Shown here: one piece after another, positions 8,082-13,812 of the stretch | Position numbering within the stretch: position 1 is the stretch's first letter | Layout of the letters: each line of letters starts with the position of its first letter | Source of the DNA: HGM05232 sp044433325 | Lineage (GTDB): Bacteria; Bacteroidota; Bacteroidia; Bacteroidales; Muribaculaceae | DNA length: 13,812 bases | Direction of reading: 5' to 3' | NCBI GenBank assembly: GCA_044433325.1 | Contig: JAWXTT010000049.1 | Coordinates: forward strand, 1-13,812 | The notes under the pieces: generated by a model | The model's database searches: none | The model's input: the letters and a program-made list of their open reading frames with translations, nothing else | What the model was told of the DNA's origin: nothing | Program-made: the position numbers and the translations under genes

Positions 8082-8801
8082 TTACTTTTGAGTTTTAGCT
8101 TTGATATCCATCATTAGAAGCGAGTCAGTACCATTAATTCTATCAATTTGATAGCGACTAATGCTATTGATTTGCATTTCATCTAATGCTGTAATTAAAG
8201 TCTCATAAGACGCATTAGGTGTTGCCTTGATAATTACGATTGGACGTGTTAAGTTAGAGTCATTACGAATCTCTTTAGCACGATCTTGATATTCATCATC
8301 GTTAATTTTCTTTTCACGCCACTCAGCTTTAAGTAGATTGATTTTCTCAATAACTTGCTTATTGCGGTCGTGTAAGACAGCACGAATACCTTGAGCTTCA
8401 CCACCTTTGCTAGCCTCAAAAGCAATCTCATTCATATTGTTAGCGTCAAGGATACCATCCTTATCTGCATCATCAATAACAGGTTGTCCCTCGTAATAAT
8501 ATACGAATTCACCGATTACTTTACCTCTTTGACCATCTTCAGTATTTGGTTCACGCTCGCTATCCAATATGATTGTGATAGCCTCAGATTGTTTTACTTT
8601 ATTCTGTTCAGTTTTATCCACTTTCTCGTTAGAAGGAAGACTTATTTGCAAAGTCTGTGACTTAATCATAGTGGTACAAAGCATAAAGAATGTAAGTAGA
8701 AGCATGTTCATATCCACCATGGCGGTGAAGTCAACATGAATCGATTGTTTCTTTTGGCCCCTTTTGCCTTTTTCAGCTGAGCCTGTATCTAATTGTGCCA
8801 T
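8082..8801 (-). CDS. exbD: ExbD/TolR-family proton-channel subunit, enlarged, second copy in operon
   Basis: 239 residues. A basic cytoplasmic start precedes one membrane helix (about 28-46); D30 in DFTAMVDMNMLLL sits at the position of the proton-carrying Asp of ExbD. The periplasmic part ends in the ExbD core (about 187-236; RPIVIIKATPNASYE, then ALDEMQINSISRYQI). Classical ExbD is about 140 residues; here about 90 extra residues (roughly 82-180) lie between the first periplasmic strand and the core. They include a DxDxDGxxD loop (D111, D113, D115, D119, with N122 at position 12) that looks like an EF-hand or thrombospondin-type calcium loop. ExbD forms the motor with ExbB and acts on TonB. 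It starts 3 bp after the upstream exbD and is 46 bp before tonB. The two ExbD proteins differ in sequence, so they may form a mixed dimer. Confidence 0.93.
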   Translation of the reverse strand: MAQLDTGSAEKGKRGQKKQSIHVDFTAMVDMNMLLLTFFMLCTTMIKSQTLQISLPSNEKVDKTEQNKVKQSEAITIILDSEREPNTEDGQRGKVIGEFVYYYEGQPVIDDADKDGILDANNMNEIAFEASKGGEAQGIRAVLHDRNKQVIEKINLLKAEWREKKINDDEYQDRAKEIRNDSNLTRPIVIIKATPNASYETLITALDEMQINSISRYQIDRINGTDSLLMMDIKAKTQK

Positions 8802-8804
8802 TTA

Positions 8805-9506
8805 TTATTCCCCTCCACTCTTTAATGCGGTCATTAAACTGAATCTATTCATCTTCATTGTTTGCAGATTATCCATAACAACATGTATCACATCATATGG
8901 GGTATCTTTATCAGCTTTGATAGCGATACCTGAACCATCTTTGATGGCTGCCAATAGATTTTGATTACTTGTTTTGTATGCAGCACTCATCCACATTTGG
9001 AATTCATTAGGTTTCGTTAAATCTGTATTTATCGAAATTGGAATACCCGCATTAGGATTGCTAGCTGGATCACGTAATTCTTTTCTATCCATTACCTCAA
9101 TATCTAAAAAGCCTGGTAATGAAGCGATTGGTTGTCCAAACATATACTCACCTGCAAATTCGTTTATTTGCTTTTGTGTTAGTTGTATATTTGCATTACG
9201 TTTATCGTTATACTCTGCTACTACATTCTTCAGAAGTTCTGCTCTCATCTTTTCATTAGAATAAGTTGAATCAGCATCATTTGCAAATGATAAGAACACC
9301 TTGCCCTCTGGATTAACTAGTATTGTTACTAAGTTCATCTCAGGTACTTTAATCTCCGATACCGAAGATGGTGTTACTACTTTCACTGGTTCTTCTTGAA
9401 GGAATGTAGATGTCAACATGAAGAAAGTAAGCAAAAGTACAGTAACGTCACTCATCGCCGTCATGTCGATAAGGGTACTCTTCTTTTTAATTTTTACTTT
9501 TCCCAT
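8805..9506 (-). CDS. exbD: ExbD/TolR-family proton-channel subunit, enlarged, first copy in operon
   Basis: 233 residues. Short basic cytoplasmic start (MGKVKIKKKS), then a single membrane helix (about 18-36) whose DMTAMSDVTVLLLTFF places D20 at the position of the essential ExbD aspartate. The first periplasmic strand region is 41-70. An insertion of about 90 residues (roughly 85-180) containing Gln- and Asn-rich helices and FAGEYMFGQPI follows, and then the conserved core with IAIKADKDTPYDVIHVVMD (194-212) and a RFSLMTAL end. The classic KAD motif of the core is kept here (197-199), while the other ExbD has KAT. It lies 46 bp after exbB and 3 bp before the second exbD, so the two are probably translationally coupled. 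Together with ExbB it should make the Ton proton channel. Confidence 0.94.
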   Translation of the reverse strand: MGKVKIKKKSTLIDMTAMSDVTVLLLTFFMLTSTFLQEEPVKVVTPSSVSEIKVPEMNLVTILVNPEGKVFLSFANDADSTYSNEKMRAELLKNVVAEYNDKRNANIQLTQKQINEFAGEYMFGQPIASLPGFLDIEVMDRKELRDPASNPNAGIPISINTDLTKPNEFQMWMSAAYKTSNQNLLAAIKDGSGIAIKADKDTPYDVIHVVMDNLQTMKMNRFSLMTALKSGGE

Positions 9507-9552
9507 ATTCTATTTTTTCTTTATTATTATTATTTATAAAATTATTACTCAA

Positions 9553-10380
9553 TTAGTGAGTTTGAGCAAACTTACGAGCGATTGCGAAACCTACTTCGTC
9601 AATTGCATAAGTCATGTTGTCAATTTTATTTGTATAATAGCTATAAGAAACGATAGCACATGCACCTGTACCGATACCGAATGCAGTATTGATAAGGGCC
9701 TCAGAGATACCTGCAGAAAGTGCAGCTGAGTCAGGAGCACCTGATTGACCTAACGCTTGGAATGATTTGATCATACCGATTACAGTACCTAATAGACCCA
9801 CTAGTGTACCTAGAGATGTCATTGTAGCTACGATAGGTAAGTTTTGTTGTAGAGATGGCATTTCTAAAGCTGTTGCTTCTTCCATTTCTTTGTGGATTTG
9901 AGCTACTTTTTGTTCTTTAGTTAGAACTTCTGTAGTTTCGCTCATTTGTTTGTATTTCAATAAAGTAGCGTGTACTACTGCTGCAACTGAACCTGTTTGT
10001 TTTTTACAAGCAGCTAAACCAGCTTCGATATCACCTTTATCTAAACAAGCATGAATTTCATTCACGAATTTAGCAGTATCAACTTTACCAGCAGCACTAG
10101 ACATTGCGATAAAACGTTCTACTGAGATCACAAGAACTGAAAGGAATAAACCTTGTAGAATAGGTACGATAACACCACCATGATAGATAGTACCCCAGAT
10201 ATTGATAGCGTGAGCTTTATCAGGACCATCGAAATTAGCTACATCACCAAAAATAGTGAAGAACACTGTTTCTGTTACAATTAAACACCCTAAAATTATT
10301 AAAGACGCATTTTTTACACCGCGTACTTTACTAATTTTTTCATTTTTCTTAGCTTTTGCTTTAGGCTTTTGAGCTTCCAT
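9553..10380 (-). CDS. exbB: ExbB/TolQ/MotA-family proton-channel protein
   Basis: 275 residues. A Lys-rich cytoplasmic start (MEAQKPKAKAKKNEK) is followed by hydrophobic segments at about 24-44, 68-88, 183-205 and 227-248. Between the second and third lies a cytoplasmic domain of about 90 residues. The family signature is in the last two helices: SLGTLVGLLGTVIGMIKSF (189-207) and ISEALINTAFGIGTGACAIV (225-244). ExbB is typically three-helix; the first segment here is an extra N-terminal helix often seen in Bacteroidota members. ExbB pentamers hold the ExbD helices and form the proton path that powers TonB. First gene of the exbB-exbD-exbD-tonB unit. Upstream is a promoter with a good match (10571-10602), giving a long untranslated leader. 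Codon use looks more biased than in the peptidase genes, as expected for a well-expressed protein. Confidence 0.95.
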   Translation of the reverse strand: MEAQKPKAKAKKNEKISKVRGVKNASLIILGCLIVTETVFFTIFGDVANFDGPDKAHAINIWGTIYHGGVIVPILQGLFLSVLVISVERFIAMSSAAGKVDTAKFVNEIHACLDKGDIEAGLAACKKQTGSVAAVVHATLLKYKQMSETTEVLTKEQKVAQIHKEMEEATALEMPSLQQNLPIVATMTSLGTLVGLLGTVIGMIKSFQALGQSGAPDSAALSAGISEALINTAFGIGTGACAIVSYSYYTNKIDNMTYAIDEVGFAIARKFAQTH

Positions 10381-10570
10381 AATTTAAAATTAAAAATTTG
10401 TTAATTTGATTTATAAAAAAATTGTTTTTGTTTATGTTATTTTTCTTCAAGGCTAAATGTAGTACTTGTGACACATATCTTAACAAGATGTTGTTTTATA
10501 CATTCTATAAATAGTATTTAAATATAGATATCGGCACATACCATAACCCCATAGTCTATTAAACATATGG
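10381..10570 (-). other. Long exbB leader
   Basis: From the predicted start of transcription near 10564 to the exbB ATG there are about 185 bases of leader. It is AT-rich, with several A runs near the start codon and no clear Shine-Dalgarno. Small possible hairpins exist (for example around AACATCTTGTT / AAGAT near 10480), none strong. Two tiny reading frames begin in it (28 codons 10480-10566; 16 codons incl. stop 10505-10552), neither with independent support. A weak second -7 box (TACATTTA, minus strand, near 10455) with a TTG 22 bases upstream could be a closer promoter. Between 10603 and 10811 I see only one weak imperfect hairpin near 10728-10753 and no gene. Confidence 0.4.
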
Positions 10571-10602
10571 CAAATTTACTATATTTTTTTTAATACTACA
10601 AA
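10571..10602 (-). promoter_or_regulatory. Promoter of the exbB-exbD-exbD-tonB unit
   Basis: On the minus strand TTTG (10599-10602), 20 bases, then TAAATTTG (10571-10578) matches the Bacteroidota housekeeping promoter TTTG-N(about 19-20)-TAnnTTTG. It is the only full match in the 487-bp gap upstream of exbB and points the right way. Transcription would start near 10564. Confidence 0.7.
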
Positions 10603-10811
10603 GCAGTTTCCTCTTTTTTTGCACACTATATCTATTCCTGAGTATAAATAGCACATCCATAAAGATCTTATATAGCCATATCTTCCTATATATCAATCAA
10701 TTATACACATAGCATGAATGTTATAACAGTCCGTTTTTTAACAGAAAACTGACCGAAATAGTAACAAATTTAACCTTTCAGAAACATGTTATTAAACACA
10801 TAAAACTAAAA

Positions 10812-10840
10812 TAGGGATATTCCTATATGAAATATCCCTA
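10812..10840 (-). terminator. Terminator after rpmE2
   Basis: TAGGGATATT (10812-10821) and AATATCCCTA (10831-10840) form a perfect 10-bp stem with a 9-base loop, extended by ACTAA/TTAGT on the outside. On the minus strand it is followed by TTTTAGTTTTA. It lies 27 bp after the rpmE2 stop codon. Confidence 0.85.
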
Positions 10841-10867
10841 CTTAGTTGTGCGATTAAAAAAATCTTC

Positions 10868-11119
10868 TTATTTCTTACGTGCACCGTAACGGCTCATGAA
10901 TTTATCAACACGTCCTGCTGTATCCACAAGTTTTTGTTTACCTGTAAAGAATGGGTGTGATGCACTAGTGATTTCAAGTTTTACTAATGGATATGTTACG
11001 CCCTCTACCTCGATAGTTTCCTTTGTGTTGATAGTTGAACGTGTGATGAAGATCTCTTCATTTGACATATCTTTGAATACTACTTCGCGATAGTTTGATG
11101 GATGGATATCTTTTTTCAT
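10868..11119 (-). CDS. rpmE2: 50S ribosomal protein L31, type B
   Basis: 83 residues, the usual length for type B L31. Begins MKKDIHPSNYREVVFKD and includes the conserved SASHPFFTGKQK (53-64) and DTAGRVDKF region (66-74), ending in a basic tail (SRYGARKK). It has no Cys residues, so it is the zinc-independent form and not the zinc-ribbon type A form. L31 bridges the ribosomal subunits. In bacteria that have both types, type B replaces type A under zinc shortage; whether this genome has a type A copy cannot be told here. The gene stands alone, with its own promoter (11191-11221) and terminator (10812-10840). Confidence 0.97.
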   Translation of the reverse strand: MKKDIHPSNYREVVFKDMSNEEIFITRSTINTKETIEVEGVTYPLVKLEITSASHPFFTGKQKLVDTAGRVDKFMSRYGARKK

Positions 11120-11158
11120 TTTTATATATATAAATGTTTTTTATTAATCAATTATTAT

Positions 11159-11176
11159 AGGTCTTGGTAATGACCT
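11159..11176 (-). promoter_or_regulatory. Small hairpin at the 5' end of the rpmE2 leader
   Basis: AGGTC (11159-11163) and GACCT (11172-11176) can pair as a 5-bp stem with an 8-base loop. Given the promoter just upstream, this would lie about 10 bases from the 5' end of the rpmE2 mRNA, about 40 bases before the start codon. L31 autoregulation through leader RNA structures is known in other phyla; a similar role here is only inferred and the stem is short. Confidence 0.35.
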
Positions 11177-11190
11177 GTAGTAATGGCTTG

Positions 11191-11221
11191 CAAATGTAAG
11201 CATATTTTTTAAATCTGCAAA
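11191..11221 (-). promoter_or_regulatory. Promoter of rpmE2
   Basis: Minus-strand TTTG (11218-11221), 19 bases, then TACATTTG (11191-11198): an exact match to the Bacteroidota TTTG / TAnnTTTG promoter with ideal spacing. It lies between the terminator of the upstream carboxyltransferase gene and rpmE2, predicting a start near 11185 and a leader of about 65 bases. Confidence 0.8.
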
Positions 11222-11250
11222 CGATTTTATATTGTAATTTGAAATATCTA

Positions 11251-11293
11251 TAAAAAGAGTGGAGTATTGACCTAATTTTAAGCCAATACTCCA
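11251..11293 (-). terminator. Terminator after the biotin carboxyltransferase gene
   Basis: TGGAGTATTG (11260-11269) pairs with CAATACTCCA (11284-11293), a perfect 10-bp stem with a 14-base loop, followed on the minus strand by CTCTTTTTA. It lies 27 bp past the stop codon. Confidence 0.85.
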
Positions 11294-11320
11294 AATATCT
11301 AAATAAACAATGGGCGAATT

Positions 11321-13195
11321 TTATTCAAACTCGATAAGTTTATCACCACTGTTGATAATATCTCCTTTCTTAACTAATACACGTTTAATTACTACATCTG
11401 AATCTACTAATATGTCATTTTCCATCTTCATAGCTTCATATACAACTACTGGAGTACCCTTCTTAACGCTATCACCTGCGGCTACTGCTATATTAATTAT
11501 AGTACCACCCATTGGTGCATCTAGCGTTGGCCCTGTGATTGGCTCAACAGCTTCCTCCTCTGCTACGGCTGTTTCAGCTATCTCAGCAGCTTGTTGCTTT
11601 ACCACCTCGTCATACTCTGCAGCGCGGCGTTTGCGTAAAAATCCCTCTGCTACATTAGGTAGTAATTCTAATAATAGATACTCTTCATCAGTTTGAGCTA
11701 ATTTAGCTCCACCAAATTCTGGTAATTCAGGATTTTCAGGTGCTTTATATGATGCTACGTCATAAGCGACCTCATTAGGAGAACCTGTAATTTTCTCTCT
11801 AAAGACTGGATCAATCGGAGCTGGTGTTTTACCATATTCACCCTTTATTAAGGCAACGAATTGGTTCGACGCATTTTTATAATCTTCTGCACCATTCTTT
11901 CTATCTAATGCAACAGATACTGCCTGTGAGCCTACTATCTGACTAGTTGGAGTTACTAATGGAACTAAACCTGCATCTTTACGAACTTTAGGAATTAGTT
12001 TCATTGCATCCTCTAATACACCTTCCTCTTTTAATGCTTTTAGTTGAGCTACCATGTTTGAGTACATACCTCCAGGAACTTCTGCATCCTTAACAATGAT
12101 ATTAGGTTTAGGGAAATTGAAGTAATCCTCGATTGCATGACAAGCATCTAACAATGCATCTTCATCATTAGCAATAGCAGCTGCTATTGCTTTGTCAAAC
12201 TCTGCATCGATATTAGCTGGTAGTTTATCTTTTAATGGATCAAAGTCTATTGGGAAACTCTTTTCTAGGTCAAAAGCACTTAATTCTTTACGTATCTCCT
12301 TTAGCTCGACTCTAATTTTACCAACTACTTCCATATCAGCCTCTAGCTTGATACCTAATTTTTCGGTAAATAGATAAATCAGCTCTATTGGAGCTGCTGC
12401 TGATCCTCCTCCGAAATACCAAATATTAGTATCTAGGATATCTATACCTTTAATAATAGCCATTAGTGACGACGCTAATCCATAACCTGGTGTACAGTGT
12501 GTATGGAAATCTAGCGGCACATTTAACTCAGCTTTTAATTTAGGGAATAGGGTTGCTACTCTGGATGGGTTTATTAACCCTGCCATATCTTTAATAGTAA
12601 TAATTTTAGCACCTAGTGCTTCCATTCCTTTAGCTTTAGCTACAAAATATTCATCTGTAAAGATTGCATCATCTACAACTGGTTCATCTTTACCGAATAG
12701 TTTACTCAAGAAGCCCTTTTTCTTAACAACTTCCTCTTTTTTAGGATCGACTGTGTAACATACTGCTCCATCAGCTATACCACCTAAATCATTAATAATT
12801 TTTATCGAGTCTTTTACATTTTCAAGGTCATTTAATGCATCAAATACGCGCATTATATTCAATCCATTCTTAATTGATTGTTCATAAAACCCTTTTAAGA
12901 CTTGATTTGGATAAGGAATATATCCAAATAGATTACGACCACGAGATAGTGCTGTCAATTGAGAAACACCATCTATACTATCGCTAATAGACTTTAGTCT
13001 AGTCCATGGACACTCTGAAAGGTACCTCATCACTGAATCTGGAACGGCTCCGCCCCAAACCTCCATTGCATAAAACCCTGCGGTCTTATAATAAGGTAAT
13101 AGCTTGTTAATACTCTGTTGTGATAATCTTGTTGCAAATAATGATTGTTGCCCATCACGTAAGGTGAGGTCTCTTAATTTAAGAACCTTATCCAT
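11321..13195 (-). CDS. oadA: Biotin-dependent carboxyltransferase: oxaloacetate decarboxylase alpha / pyruvate carboxylase subunit B type
   Basis: 624 residues. Residues about 4-280 form a TIM-barrel carboxyltransferase domain with TLRDGQQS (11-18), IKDMAG (201-206, K202 at the place of the catalytic/carbamylated Lys) and metal ligands in DFHTHCTPG (229-237). The middle, about 290-470, matches the conserved carboxylase domain (KDAEVPGGMYSNM, VTPTSQIVGSQAV). An Ala/Glu-rich linker (530-555) leads to a biotinyl domain (556-624) with EAMKM and biotinylated K590. The enzyme moves CO2 between oxaloacetate/pyruvate and biotin, either in the sodium-pumping decarboxylase or as half of a two-subunit pyruvate carboxylase. 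No beta or gamma subunit and no biotin carboxylase gene adjoins, so the two cannot be separated. About 25 extra residues (KKEEVVKKKGFLSKLFGKDE region, 152-177) interrupt the barrel; from memory Bacteroidota homologues have a similar insert. Monocistronic as seen, with its own terminator; no clear promoter found in 13196-13342. Confidence 0.93.
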   Translation of the reverse strand: MDKVLKLRDLTLRDGQQSLFATRLSQQSINKLLPYYKTAGFYAMEVWGGAVPDSVMRYLSECPWTRLKSISDSIDGVSQLTALSRGRNLFGYIPYPNQVLKGFYEQSIKNGLNIMRVFDALNDLENVKDSIKIINDLGGIADGAVCYTVDPKKEEVVKKKGFLSKLFGKDEPVVDDAIFTDEYFVAKAKGMEALGAKIITIKDMAGLINPSRVATLFPKLKAELNVPLDFHTHCTPGYGLASSLMAIIKGIDILDTNIWYFGGGSAAAPIELIYLFTEKLGIKLEADMEVVGKIRVELKEIRKELSAFDLEKSFPIDFDPLKDKLPANIDAEFDKAIAAAIANDEDALLDACHAIEDYFNFPKPNIIVKDAEVPGGMYSNMVAQLKALKEEGVLEDAMKLIPKVRKDAGLVPLVTPTSQIVGSQAVSVALDRKNGAEDYKNASNQFVALIKGEYGKTPAPIDPVFREKITGSPNEVAYDVASYKAPENPELPEFGGAKLAQTDEEYLLLELLPNVAEGFLRKRRAAEYDEVVKQQAAEIAETAVAEEEAVEPITGPTLDAPMGGTIINIAVAAGDSVKKGTPVVVYEAMKMENDILVDSDVVIKRVLVKKGDIINSGDKLIEFE

Positions 13196-13309
13196 CTCTT
13201 TTCTGTTTTTGTTGTTGGTATTTGTTTTTCAGTAACTCTAAAAATCAATAACGACTAATTAATTTATCTAAAAAGCAGTTATTTATAACACAATAGTCTA
13301 TATTTTTTT

Positions 13310-13317
13310 TAACTTTG
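13310..13317 (+). promoter_or_regulatory. Possible -7 box of the divergent phosphatase gene
   Basis: TAACTTTG fits TAnnTTTG and lies 25 bases before the ATG at 13343, a sensible distance. No TTTG or TTG stands about 19-20 bases upstream, so the call rests on one element. The 147-bp gap it sits in separates two divergent genes and contains no other feature I can support. Confidence 0.4.
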
Positions 13318-13342
13318 TAAAAGTAATATAATTAATTCTATA

Positions 13343-13812
13343 ATGTTCAATATTTTCAAGAAAAAAACTCAAAGAAATAATCTGTTTTACAACACAGATA
13401 TTCATTCACATATAATACCTGGCATAGATGATGGTTCAGACTCACCCGAAACATCACTAGAAATAATTAAAGGGTTAAACGAACTAGGTATTAATCGCAT
13501 GTTAGCGACACCGCATGTCACCCACACGACATACGAAAATACACCTGAAATCATATCAACAGCATACGATATTCTAATGAAATCAGTTCAATTAGCAAAT
13601 ATTGATATAGATATTCAATATTCGGCTGAATATCGATTAGATGATTACTCGTTACAGCAGTTTAACGAAGGTAAAACTATATTACTTCCTAATAATCATC
13701 TTTTAGTTGAAAGCAGTTTTATTACTGAGCAGTTAAACCTTGACAGCATATTATTTAATCTTAAAATATTAGGTCATGAACTGATATACGCTCACCCTGA
13801 AATGTTTTGCTG
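13343..13812 (+). CDS. CpsB/YwqE-type PHP-domain tyrosine phosphatase, N-terminal part
   Basis: The first 156 codons of a plus-strand gene running off the right edge. The protein opens with a basic start (MFNIFKKKTQRNN) and then the family's metal-binding signature DIHSHIIPGIDDGSD (19-33; H21 and H23). Further likely metal ligands follow at H58 (TPHV), E96 (SAEY), E123 (VESSF) and H151 (AHPEM), with spacings that match the metal ligands of CpsB (about 28 residues between the last two pairs). The last Asp-x-His pair is beyond the window. These manganese-dependent phosphatases dephosphorylate the tyrosine kinases that control capsule and exopolysaccharide export. The family's HPER motif is here HPEM. 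The gene is divergent from the carboxyltransferase; downstream genes, possibly polysaccharide genes, are not visible. Start chosen as the first ATG, about 16 residues before the signature. Confidence 0.9.
   Translation, partial: MFNIFKKKTQRNNLFYNTDIHSHIIPGIDDGSDSPETSLEIIKGLNELGINRMLATPHVTHTTYENTPEIISTAYDILMKSVQLANIDIDIQYSAEYRLDDYSLQQFNEGKTILLPNNHLLVESSFITEQLNLDSILFNLKILGHELIYAHPEMFC

Noticed and set aside
8391..9264. Open frames on the plus strand opposite the two exbD genes
   Set aside because: They are antisense shadows of clear ExbD coding regions and show no recognisable protein features of their own.
9557..9572. Palindrome AGTTTG-AG-CAAACT at the end of exbB as a regulatory site
   Set aside because: It falls within the last codons of exbB (FAQTH) and is short; most likely chance from coding sequence.
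10480..10566. 28-codon reading frame on the minus strand in the exbB leader as a gene
   Set aside because: It starts at or before the predicted transcript start, has no ribosome-binding context and unremarkable composition; kept only as a point to check.
10728..10753. Imperfect hairpin (GTCCGTTTT with AAAACTGAC) in the gap between rpmE2 and exbB as a small RNA or terminator
   Set aside because: Only a short stem with a mismatch, no promoter beside it, and no suitable T run; not enough to call an RNA gene.

Overview
This AT-rich window looks like the chromosome of a member of the Bacteroidota, most likely a Bacteroidales species that has a type IX secretion system. The signs are: an ExbB/ExbD/ExbD/TonB cluster followed by a PstS-like lipoprotein and a TPR protein; a subtilase ending in a type IX-like sorting domain; promoters of the TTTG / TAnnTTTG kind instead of -35/-10 boxes; and little Shine-Dalgarno sequence before the starts. 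All genes are on the minus strand except the last, partial one. I saw no tRNA, rRNA, CRISPR array, insertion sequence or phage gene.

Reading from the left: (1) 1-3858 holds two tandem secreted S8 (subtilisin-like) peptidase genes, 2 bp apart. The second in transcription order is cut by the window edge before its catalytic serine. (2) 4031-6897 is a three-gene unit transcribed as small two-helix membrane protein, PstS-like lipoprotein, periplasmic TPR protein, ending in a strong terminator. (3) 7187-10380 is the Ton motor unit, transcribed exbB, exbD, exbD, tonB, with a good promoter about 190 bp upstream and its own terminator. (4) 10868-11119 is type B ribosomal protein L31 (rpmE2), with a near-ideal promoter and a short structured leader. 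(5) 11321-13195 is a biotin-dependent carboxyltransferase (oxaloacetate decarboxylase alpha / pyruvate carboxylase B type), also ending in a terminator. (6) From 13343, divergently transcribed, is the start of a CpsB/YwqE-type PHP-domain phosphatase.

The ExbB/ExbD complex would use the proton-motive force to drive TonB, which powers outer-membrane import through TonB-dependent receptors. The PstS-like and TPR proteins follow the motor unit and probably work in the same envelope compartment, but their molecular role is not settled by sequence. Most of the window is ordinary core genome with well-insulated transcription units. I did not find a convincing new multi-gene system. The features most worth a second look are an EF-hand-like acidic loop inside an enlarged ExbD, altered ligand-binding positions in an orphan PstS-like lipoprotein, the tandem peptidase pair, and the long exbB leader.
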